From: an uncultured Methylotenera sp.
GTDB lineage: Bacteria > Pseudomonadota > Gammaproteobacteria > Burkholderiales > Methylophilaceae
Direction of reading: 5' to 3'
DNA: 47,934 bases
NCBI RefSeq assembly: GCF_946479685.1
Contig: NZ_CAMLGS010000018.1
Location: 1-47,934 of the forward strand
Under the pieces are notes generated by a model that had not been told where the DNA came from, did not search any database, and worked only from the letters and a program-made list of their open reading frames with translations. Positions 42,168 through 47,934 of the stretch are shown in pieces; within the stretch, counting starts at the first letter, position 1, and every line of letters begins with the position of its first letter. A program made the translations under genes and the position numbers.

Positions 42168-43313
42168 ATGGCGTTAAGGCTAGAAGTTGGCGAAGGGGTT
42201 GCACAAGTGCCCGCCCAGGCTTGGAATGCCTTGGTGGATGGTATGCCACTGCTCAGGCATGCATTTTTGAGTGCACTGGAAACGTCAAAATCTGTAGGCA
42301 GCGGTACCGGCTGGCAGCCTGTCCCTTTGTTGCTATATGACGATGCACAATTAATCGGCGCCATGCCACTTTATGTGAAATATCACTCATATGGTGAGTA
42401 TGTGTTTGATTGGGCATGGGCCGAAGCCTATGAACGTAATGGCTTAAATTACTACCCCAAGCTGGTGGCCGCTATTCCATTTACACCGATTACTAGTGCG
42501 CGTTTGCTATCGAGCAACACTGAAGCTAAGCAATTGCTGATCAATGGCATGCTGCGTGTTTTGCAGCAAAATAATATGTCATCCGCGCATGTGCTGTTCC
42601 CTGATGATGACACTGCAGCGGCATTGAAGCAAGTCGGCTGGATGCAGCGACAGGGCGTGCAGTTTCGCTGGCATAATGCTGGCTATGCCGACTTTGATGG
42701 TTTCTTGAATCAATTAAGTCATGATAAGCGCAAGAAAATTAGGCAGGAGCGGAAAAAAGTCGCGACATCTGGTGTGGTGTGCAAATCTATTAAAGGGGCT
42801 GATGTTACTGAAGAACAGTGGGATTTTTTCTACCAGTGTTATGAAAATACCTACCGAGAGCATAGATCCACGCCATATTTAACGCGCGATTTTTTCAAAA
42901 AAATTGGCAGTAGCATGCCACAGCATATCTTGCTGATCATTGCTTATTTAGACGGTGTTCCCATTGCATCAGCTTTAAATATTTACGATAAAACCACGCT
43001 GTATGGCCGTTATTGGGGTGCGTTGCAGTATGTTCCTAATTTACATTTTGAGCTTTGCTATTATCAAGCCCAAGAGTTTTGTATTGCAGAAGGTATTGTG
43101 TATTTTGAAGGTGGCGCCCAAGGTGAACATAAGCTGGCGCGTGGCTTCACCGCAAGGCCGACTTGTTCATTCCACATGATTGCCAATTCTGATTTTGCAG
43201 CAGCTATTCAAGATTTTGTGACACAAGAAGCCACTGGGCTCGCTGCCTACAGTAGCGAACTGGATGAACGTGCGCCATTTAAATCTCGCACGCCATTCAA
43301 ATTTAAAGTATAG
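42168..43313 (+). CDS. FemAB/GNAT-like protein (DUF482 type, peptidogalycan biosynthesis-like)
   Basis: 381 aa, soluble. The sequence has the two-lobed GNAT arrangement of the DUF482 family: an N-terminal lobe with GAMPLYVKYHSYGEYVFDWAWAEAYE, then LSHDKRKKIRQERKKV, HILLIIAYLDGVPIASALNIYDKTTLYGRYWG, and FEGGAQGEHKLARGFTARPT. These match annotated N-acetyltransferases of unknown substrate. The last 18 codons include an 18-nt duplication (43269-43304), giving APFKSR-TPFKFK at the C-terminus. Neighbours on both sides are EF-hand proteins, with no functional link known. Confidence 0.88.
   Translation: MALRLEVGEGVAQVPAQAWNALVDGMPLLRHAFLSALETSKSVGSGTGWQPVPLLLYDDAQLIGAMPLYVKYHSYGEYVFDWAWAEAYERNGLNYYPKLVAAIPFTPITSARLLSSNTEAKQLLINGMLRVLQQNNMSSAHVLFPDDDTAAALKQVGWMQRQGVQFRWHNAGYADFDGFLNQLSHDKRKKIRQERKKVATSGVVCKSIKGADVTEEQWDFFYQCYENTYREHRSTPYLTRDFFKKIGSSMPQHILLIIAYLDGVPIASALNIYDKTTLYGRYWGALQYVPNLHFELCYYQAQEFCIAEGIVYFEGGAQGEHKLARGFTARPTCSFHMIANSDFAAAIQDFVTQEATGLAAYSSELDERAPFKSRTPFKFKV
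43269..43304 (+). repeat. 18-nt tandem duplication in the C-terminal codons
   Basis: CGTGCGCCATTTAAATCT (43269) and CGCACGCCATTCAAATTT (43287) agree at 14 of 18 positions, mostly differing at third codon positions. It encodes RAPFKS and RTPFKF. The repeat ends 6 nt before the stop codon. Confidence 0.65.
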
Positions 43314-43375
43314 CTGTTGCTAGCCTTAGGTAGCAGTTCGGCTACATAGCGCAGCCTCAGTCTGTATTAGCTTTA

Positions 43376-43678
43376 CTACTTGGGCGGAGTGCTGTTTTTC
43401 TCTGGCATCATGTGGCGGCGCTCCATTGCCTCATGCCCCGCTTTGCGTTCATTCGAATCGATTTTTCCATCTTTGTTGGTGTCTAGTTTGTTGAACATTT
43501 TTTCGGCACGTTCCTGATGTTTTGTCATAAACTCTTCGCGAGAAATCGTACCGCTTTTGTTCATGTCTGCATGATCACAGTGGTTTGCACCTGCTTCGCC
43601 CATGTGGTGGTTGGCATAAGCTACATTAGCCAAGCCTAGTAACAAGGTGCTGGTTAATAATAAATGTGTGGTCTTCAT
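43376..43678 (-). CDS. Small secreted EF-hand protein
   Basis: 100 aa from the ATG at 43678, which is 6 nt after AAAGGA; an adjacent Met at 43681 is the alternative. The signal peptide (about 22 residues, ending near AYA-NHH) is followed by two EF-hand loops, DMNKSGTISREE and DTNKDGKIDSNE, the second being canonical. The C-terminus is rich in His, Met and Lys. It lies convergent to the GNAT-like gene and is the second EF-hand protein within 2 kb. Confidence 0.86.
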   Translation of the reverse strand: MKTTHLLLTSTLLLGLANVAYANHHMGEAGANHCDHADMNKSGTISREEFMTKHQERAEKMFNKLDTNKDGKIDSNERKAGHEAMERRHMMPEKNSTPPK

Positions 43679-43882
43679 CATATATCCTTTTTATTAATGA
43701 CAAAAATGCATACAACTTACTGGGCGTTGCAGCCAGTATAAGATTGACCCGTTCTGCGTAAAAAAATTCATTGCAGGCATGTGTGTCGTGGAGATGCGGA
43801 GCGATAAGTAGGCGAGGGGCGGCGCTGAGTAAAATATGTTGCCCAGTAAATTAAATACAGCGCTAGTGTGCGCATGCAATGT

Positions 43883-43908
43883 AAAAGGGCTCCATACGGA
43901 GCCCTTTT
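43883..43908. terminator. Bidirectional intrinsic terminator downstream of flhG
   Basis: AAAA-GGGCTCC-ATAC-GGAGCCC-TTTT, 20 nt after the flhG stop. A GC-rich 7-bp stem with A and T tracts on the two sides. Confidence 0.88.
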
Positions 43909-43927
43909 GAGTGATGATTTAACAGTA

Positions 43928-44761
43928 TTACGCCAGTGCGCTGCTGCTTTGTAGCATACTGATATCTGGCATGCGTACGCCCTTGCTGTTTAAGCGTTGG
44001 GCGATTTGTTTGAACGCATTGGAGGCCGGTGTGAGCGGGAATGCGTCAACGATAGGGCGCCCAAGCTTTGCTGCCTTGCCTAAATGCACATCGGCCGGGA
44101 TTGCGCCAAAGAACTCTAGTTCAATCTGCATAAAACGTTTTGCTACTTGTGCGATGTTGTTAAAGACTACTTCAGCCTGTGCGTCATTAGCGTCATCGAC
44201 AATAATGCCAAAAGAACGTCTGCCAAGCTGACTGCAAATGCGCTTAATTAGCGTGTAGGCGTCTTTAATTGATTCTGGCTCGCGTGTCAGCTGAATCAAA
44301 ATGTCGCCATCATTCAGTGTTTTTAATGGCAATAAGTCATCGTTATTCAGTGTTGCATCTACCAAGACAATATCGTACTGCACAACAAGCTCATCAAATA
44401 ACTGGTTTAATACTGTGCCAGCTTTGCTGTTGAGCGGTGTGCTAACCTGATTTTTAGGTAGCAGCTTAGCAACAGCAAATTCTTGTTTGGTGTTTTTAAC
44501 AGCGGCAGAGAGTGATGCCGATGCCTTTGCAATTTCTAACAGCGTAGGTGTTTTATCCACTTCATAGCTAGCTTCACGTGTGCTGTTTGATGCGTGCATA
44601 ATCAGCACATCACTGCCTTGCGTGCGAATGGATGCTGCCAGGTTAATCATCATGCGCGATTGGTCTGCCGACGATGCGGAGATCACGGACACCACGCGTG
44701 GTTTGGGGGTGGCCATGATGCGGCGTAAACCGGCCGCTTGATCATTTTTAAAACTAACCAC
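43928..44761 (-). CDS. flhG: FlhG-like flagellar number regulator with degenerate P-loop
   Basis: 277 aa. The N-terminal DQAAGLRR matches the DQAxxLR motif by which FlhG stimulates the FlhF GTPase. The rest aligns with FlhG/FleN: EPESIKDAYTLIKRI, FFGAIPADVHLGKAAKLGRPIVDAFP and AFKQIAQRL. The deviant Walker A of MinD/FlhG (KGGxGKT) is missing; the corresponding sequence is SASSADQSRMMINLAAS. The Walker B region is VLVDATLNND. ATP binding in the normal way is therefore doubtful. It overlaps flhF by 8 nt and is followed by a terminator, with no fliA after it. Confidence 0.9.
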   Translation of the reverse strand: MVSFKNDQAAGLRRIMATPKPRVVSVISASSADQSRMMINLAASIRTQGSDVLIMHASNSTREASYEVDKTPTLLEIAKASASLSAAVKNTKQEFAVAKLLPKNQVSTPLNSKAGTVLNQLFDELVVQYDIVLVDATLNNDDLLPLKTLNDGDILIQLTREPESIKDAYTLIKRICSQLGRRSFGIIVDDANDAQAEVVFNNIAQVAKRFMQIELEFFGAIPADVHLGKAAKLGRPIVDAFPLTPASNAFKQIAQRLNSKGVRMPDISMLQSSSALA

Positions 44762-46121
44762 GGTTAATCTCTGTAGATAAAGTATTTACTGCTGGCCTGG
44801 TGTTGGCCATGATAAAAGGCAGTTCTTCATTTTTAAATTGTAACGAGCGGCCATCTGCACCGATTTTGAGTGCTTTTTGAATCAGGTAACTCTTATTAGA
44901 TAAATGGATATCTTCAGGCACACGCTGACCATTGGCTAAGTAATAAAGCTTTAATTTGCCTCTGATAATCACGTCAAGCACGCCACCAATGGTCACGGCT
45001 TCATCTAGCTTGGTAATGATAGTGCCATCCAGGCCTTTGCCTTTGTAAGCTCTAATCACATCAGTAAGGGTTTCGCCTGTGCTGGTTGCGTTAAGGCAAA
45101 GCAGCTTTTTAATGCCGGCATTGGTGTTGGAGAGCATCGCAATTTGCTCAGTTACCATGGTGTCGCGCTGGCTCACGCCAACGGTATCAATCAAAATGGT
45201 GCGTTTATTTTTTAGCTCGTTTAGTGCAATTTTCAGATCAGCTTCATCTTTAACCGCATGTACCATTACGCCAAGAATCTTGCCGTAAATTCTAAGTTGT
45301 TCGTGACCTCCGATACGATATGCATCGGTAGTGATTAAGCCCAGGCTCTCCGTGCCATGCTTCATCACATAGCGGGCAGCAAGCTTGGCTGTAGTTGTGG
45401 TTTTACCAACACCAGTAGGGCCGATCAGGGCAAAAATGCCGCCTTGGTCTAACATACCCATTTCGCTTGGTAAGTTATCTAGGTTTTTGCTCAATATAGC
45501 TTTAACCCAAGCCAATGCTTTGGCTTCATTCAGGTTAGCTGGCATTTTTTCCGATAACATTCTAGCCAGTGCGGCGCTAAAGCCAGAAGATAACAATATA
45601 TTGAGTATTCTGGTTTTGGTAGGGTACTGCTGCTGTGTGTTGCTCCACGCAATCGTGGTCAGTTGGGATTCAAACACGTCGCGCATGCTGCGCATTTCGT
45701 TCAAAATCTCAGTCATTTTCTGGCTAGCATCCAGCATGGATGCTTGCATGATGGTATCTGGTGCCGGTTGTGCCAATACAGGCTCGGCAGGTGCTTTTGG
45801 TGCAATAACTTCTGGCTCCGTCATGCTAGGTGCAAAAGGTTGCGCCTGATTGCTATGAAAGCCTTCGATTTTTTTATTGATGACAGACATCAGGGCTGAT
45901 GGGTTGTCTTCACCAAAGCCTTCTGTGTGGGTGCGGTATGTCGCTTCCATGGTGGCGACGTTATCAACAATCGCGTCTAAATCTTCTTCTTTCAGCGCGG
46001 TGATGCGGTTGCCGCCATCTACTACGCGGTTAGATAAGATAATGGCATCCTCGCCCAGCTCCATGCGTACCTGCTTGAGCGCTTCGCGTGAGTTAATACC
46101 AAAAAATTGCTTAATATTCAT
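44754..46121 (-). CDS. flhF: Flagellar biosynthesis GTPase FlhF
   Basis: SRP-type GTPase that sets flagellum placement at the pole. 455 aa: N-terminal MNIKQFFGINSREALKQVRMELGEDAIILSNR (FlhF B-domain type), a Pro/Ala-rich linker (about 95-125), then the NG domain with G1 GPTGVGKTTT near residue 233, TTDAYRIGG, G3 DTVGVSQRD (the usual DTAG has Val) and G4 TKLDE. All motifs needed for GTP binding are visible. It follows flhD by 12 nt, and overlaps flhG. Confidence 0.96.
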   Translation of the reverse strand: MNIKQFFGINSREALKQVRMELGEDAIILSNRVVDGGNRITALKEEDLDAIVDNVATMEATYRTHTEGFGEDNPSALMSVINKKIEGFHSNQAQPFAPSMTEPEVIAPKAPAEPVLAQPAPDTIMQASMLDASQKMTEILNEMRSMRDVFESQLTTIAWSNTQQQYPTKTRILNILLSSGFSAALARMLSEKMPANLNEAKALAWVKAILSKNLDNLPSEMGMLDQGGIFALIGPTGVGKTTTTAKLAARYVMKHGTESLGLITTDAYRIGGHEQLRIYGKILGVMVHAVKDEADLKIALNELKNKRTILIDTVGVSQRDTMVTEQIAMLSNTNAGIKKLLCLNATSTGETLTDVIRAYKGKGLDGTIITKLDEAVTIGGVLDVIIRGKLKLYYLANGQRVPEDIHLSNKSYLIQKALKIGADGRSLQFKNEELPFIMANTRPAVNTLSTEINRG

Positions 46122-46133
46122 ACTAGGTTCTTA

Positions 46134-46451
46134 TTAGGAAATTTGCTCAGCCGATTGACTAGCCAGCAGAACAGATGTGTGTAAATGCGCCTGATCGCGG
46201 TCTTTTGAATAATCAGTCAGCATGCCGAGTACTGCACTGTCGTCAAATCGGAAGCGAGTCAGCATCATATTTGTACTGCTCAGCTTTACAACCTGCATAT
46301 TGCTTAGGCTTTCTAGCAAATCAGCAATCTCTTTGCTGATGCCTAAAAGAAACATTGCGGTCGCTTTATCTGAACTGATGAGCTGTTTAGCCATCATCAA
46401 ATAGTTGAGATTTGCGTCCTTGATTTCGGACATCATATCTTTTACATTCAT
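46134..46451 (-). CDS. flhD: Flagellar transcriptional regulator FlhD
   Basis: 105 aa from the ATG at 46451, which has AGGAA five bases upstream; the frame continues to 46496 without a better start. The match to FlhD is strong: EIKDANLNYLMMAKQLI, DKATAMFLLGISKEIADLL, QVVKLSSTNMMLTRFRFDD and a C-terminal LHTSVLLAS. In E. coli FlhD works only as FlhD4C2 with FlhC, encoded directly downstream. Here flhF follows after 12 nt and flhC is not in the window. It may pair with an FlhC from elsewhere or act alone. Confidence 0.92.
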   Translation of the reverse strand: MNVKDMMSEIKDANLNYLMMAKQLISSDKATAMFLLGISKEIADLLESLSNMQVVKLSSTNMMLTRFRFDDSAVLGMLTDYSKDRDQAHLHTSVLLASQSAEQIS

Positions 46452-46703
46452 TTTGCTTCCTAATTCGTTGTTTCTATTGTAAAAATCTAGCTGCAATTGG
46501 CTTGGTGAAATGTAACTCTTTAGGCTGATTCAACCAATGGCTGTTTGTCTATTTATTTTGTAGGAGTTTGTCTTACAGAATTTGGGTGGGGTGCGGGAGT
46601 TGTTGTTCTATATGACAATTACCCTGAAAGTCCGCGCCGGTGGCTGAGTTTGCAAATATAGAATGTTGTGAAATCGGCGAGAAAATGGCTGCCGGAAGTA
46701 GTG

Positions 46704-46730
46704 ATTACGGCAGAAAATTGCAAAAGTTTA
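46704..46730 (-). promoter_or_regulatory. FliA (sigma-28)-like promoter upstream of flhD
   Basis: Minus strand TAAACTTT (46730-46723), 11-nt spacer, GCCGTAAT (46711-46704). The known sigma-28 consensus is TAAAGTTT-N11-GCCGATAA, so the -35 matches 7 of 8 and the -10 has the invariant GCCG. It lies 252 nt upstream of the flhD ATG. Visual match only. Confidence 0.4.
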
Positions 46731-46817
46731 ATGTTTTCAGTGTAAAGATTGTGTGGCTTGAGCGGCCAGAATTTAAGTGTAAATGCTCAAAATATTAAGG
46801 TTGCTAATTAAATAGGC

Positions 46818-46848
46818 AAAAAAATAGCGCTTCTGCAAAAAAGCGCTA
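46818..46848 (-). terminator. Minus-strand intrinsic terminator upstream of flhD
   Basis: TAGCGCTT (46848-46841 on the minus strand) pairs with AAGCGCTA (46832-46825), followed by seven T. It lies about 370 nt before flhD and would end a leftward transcript from an unidentified unit, or act as an attenuator in a long flhD leader. Confidence 0.7.
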
Positions 46849-47008
46849 CAAACTTTGAGAGAGTATATATTGCAAATCAATCAATATATGTTGCCATCAT
46901 ACTGGGCAGTAATTAATGAAATATTGCAGATGGTTAACTAATTGTTTCAATTATGAAAAAAAGTATAAACTTCAAAGTTTTCAGCTTAGTTAAAGTCTAG
47001 CATAAAAG
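46820..47008 (-). ncRNA. Possible small RNA gene or leader, unproven
   Basis: Between two terminators lies a non-coding stretch with a hairpin ATATATTG...CAATATAT (46865-46889) and then the intrinsic terminator at 46818-46848, the normal end of an sRNA. A weak promoter TTACTG-17-ATATAT is possible just upstream on the minus strand. Strand and boundaries are uncertain. Confidence 0.2.
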
Positions 47009-47039
47009 AAGACGCCTCATGTCTGAAATGAGGCGTCTT
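47009..47039. terminator. Strong hairpin terminator downstream of the MerT-like gene
   Basis: AAGACGCCTCAT - GTCTGAA - ATGAGGCGTCTT: 12-bp perfect stem, 7-nt loop, with a moderately U-rich tail on the minus strand (CTTTTATG). It lies 112 nt after the MerT-like stop. Confidence 0.8.
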
Positions 47040-47150
47040 TATTGGAAAGATAGGTTTTCACCCTAATTTTATAGAAGTAAACTTTGCAGATTATTAGTCA
47101 TACATTATTTACATTTGCCTCATTAAAACTTTTACTTAACATATTAAGGG

Positions 47151-47570
47151 TTAAAGAATTAATGGTGCGATAAAGGCAAAGAACCCTCCTATTAAAAATA
47201 TAACGACAGATACCATATATACCCGCAGTGAGTTTTTCCGTGTGCGTGTGCATATGGCGGCAAGCTCCTGGTCTGCTGGGCATGGCAAGCTGCGTGCCTG
47301 CCATTGTAAATAGCCTGATAGCAGTAGCATTACACCAGCAAATACAAAAACACCTAGCTTATGCTCAGAAAACCATACCAATTGCGGCACATTGCTCACC
47401 AACGATGACATCACCGCACCTGCACCCAGCCCCACTAGTGCAGCGGGTAGGGCGCAACAAATCAGCGTGCCACCGCTGGTAAATAAAGAGATGAATGACG
47501 CAGACCTGGTTTTTCTGAGGTTGGCCATCTCTAGGCTTGCCATTTCTTGGTTGGAAGAAGTGGGCAACAT
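47151..47570 (-). CDS. MerT-like inner-membrane metal transporter
   Basis: 139 aa with three membrane segments: TM1 GGTLICCALPAALVGLGAGA with the adjacent Cys pair typical of MerT, TM2 LGVFVFAGVMLLLSGYLQW, and TM3 VYMVSVVIFLIGGFFAFIAPLIL. The cytoplasmic loop between TM2 and TM3 has two more Cys (LPCPADQELAAIC), as in MerT. The start at 47570 directly follows the stop of the MerP-like gene; GGAGG for it lies inside the upstream gene. Metal not certain (mercury, or another soft metal); no merA or merR is in the window. Confidence 0.8.
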   Translation of the reverse strand: MLPTSSNQEMASLEMANLRKTRSASFISLFTSGGTLICCALPAALVGLGAGAVMSSLVSNVPQLVWFSEHKLGVFVFAGVMLLLSGYLQWQARSLPCPADQELAAICTRTRKNSLRVYMVSVVIFLIGGFFAFIAPLIL

Positions 47571-47900
47571 TTATTTGGCCTCCATTTCTGCTTTAATGTG
47601 TTCAACAGGGTGGCTGCTGATCTCAATGCTAGTGACTTCGTAACCTGCATCTTTGATCAAATCTTTTACCGTATCGTTAGATAAAGTTTGTCCGTCCTTA
47701 AGCTCTACTGCTACAACACGTTGCTTTAAGTTAACGTAAACATCTTTGGTTTGTGAAAGCGCGCGAATTTTTTTCTCAATACCCTGTGCGCAAAAGGCAC
47801 ACACCATACCATTTACATTGGCCTTAATGGTTTGTGTGGCAAATGCAGCCTGGCTAGAAAATGTGGCAATCATGGTTAGAGCTAATAATAGTTTTTTCAT
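47571..47900 (-). CDS. MerP-like periplasmic heavy-metal-binding protein
   Basis: 109 aa from the ATG at 47900 (AAGGA upstream); a longer frame starts at 47921. The signal peptide MKKLLLALTMIATFSSQAAFA is followed by an HMA domain with the metal site GMVCAFC (about residue 31-37; MerP has GMTCAAC) and the usual ferredoxin-like strand pattern ending AGYEVTSIEI. It abuts the MerT-like gene, so they form a periplasmic binder plus membrane transporter pair. The 34 nt up to the window end contain no full promoter. Confidence 0.85.
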   Translation of the reverse strand: MKKLLLALTMIATFSSQAAFATQTIKANVNGMVCAFCAQGIEKKIRALSQTKDVYVNLKQRVVAVELKDGQTLSNDTVKDLIKDAGYEVTSIEISSHPVEHIKAEMEAK

Positions 47901-47934
47901 TATAAATTCCTTAATAATCATTAAAATATGTACA

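Larger units (their letters stand above)
46452..47150. other. Long non-coding spacer upstream of flhD
   Basis: About 700 nt without a credible gene. It holds the flhD upstream region with a FliA-like site (46704-46730), a minus-strand terminator at 46818-46848, an AT-rich hairpin at 46865-46889, and a strong terminator at 47009-47039. No riboswitch was recognised. The portion of about 160 nt between the two terminators could encode a small RNA. Confidence 0.6.

Noticed and set aside
46452..46820. c-di-GMP riboswitch upstream of flhD
   Set aside because: The conserved GEMM-I core sequences are not found on the minus strand.
46811..46830. FlhDC-box-like half site (AAATAGCG) upstream of flhD
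   Set aside because: Only one half-site is visible and it coincides with the terminator stem, so chance is more likely.

Overview
The window reads as a contiguous piece of a betaproteobacterial chromosome of moderate GC content. The gene orders recA-recX-alaS-lysC, pcnB-folK-dgk-panB-panC and miaB-phoH-ybeY-corC-lnt-glyQ-glyS-gmhB-plsC, together with family-level protein similarity, suggest a relative of the Methylophilaceae (inference from recall, not a database result). Nearly all genes are housekeeping genes, coding density is high, and no phage, transposase, integrase or CRISPR array is visible.

Layout. 1-5.6 kb: the 5' part of a tRNA-Ser(GCU), cut by the window edge, then lysC, alaS, recX and recA, all on the minus strand. 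5.8-10.6 kb: a small secreted Tyr/Gly/His-rich protein, then minus-strand pncC, pgpA, thiL and mog, a plus-strand exported PDZ protein, a TusA-fold protein without its cysteine, and yjgA (darP). 10.7-15.8 kb: pmbA, a structured repeat-rich spacer, mlaA, a photolyase, a small unknown gene and rlmH. 15.8-21.7 kb: rsfS, panD, panC, panB, a deoxynucleoside kinase, folK, pcnB and a PduO-type cobalamin adenosyltransferase. 21.9-25.9 kb: murI, a GNAT acetyltransferase, a zinc-ribbon protein, ilvE, a SCO1-type copper chaperone and a YgjP-type peptidase. 25.9-37.4 kb: the plsC-gmhB-glyS-glyQ-lnt and corC-ybeY-psiE-phoH-miaB groups, separated by a convergent mscL plus unknown-gene pair. 37.5-41.1 kb: cysG and an EnvZ/OmpR-type two-component system. 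41.4-43.7 kb: two secreted EF-hand proteins around a FemAB/GNAT-like protein. 43.9-46.5 kb: a flagellar flhD-flhF-flhG operon. 47.1-47.9 kb: a MerP/MerT-like metal uptake pair at the window edge.

How the genes work together: the pan genes lead to pantothenate and CoA; recA/recX serve recombination and its control; lnt, plsC, pgpA and mlaA serve envelope lipids; rsfS, rlmH, ybeY, miaB, yjgA, alaS and glyQS serve translation and ribosome quality; flhD/F/G serve flagellar regulation and placement.

Most unusual points: (1) short degenerate tandem repeats (13-21 nt units) lie at the 3' ends of several unrelated genes and usually include the gene's own stop codon; in three cases the unit length is a multiple of 3, so in-frame stops are repeated. 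(2) flhD sits directly in front of flhF without flhC, and the FlhG homologue keeps the FlhF-activating N-terminal motif but has lost its P-loop. (3) A TusA-family protein has Ser in place of the catalytic Cys. (4) The spacer after pmbA is packed with hairpins and repeats. No wholly new multi-gene system is obvious; the repeat phenomenon and the altered flagellar locus are the best candidates for something undescribed.
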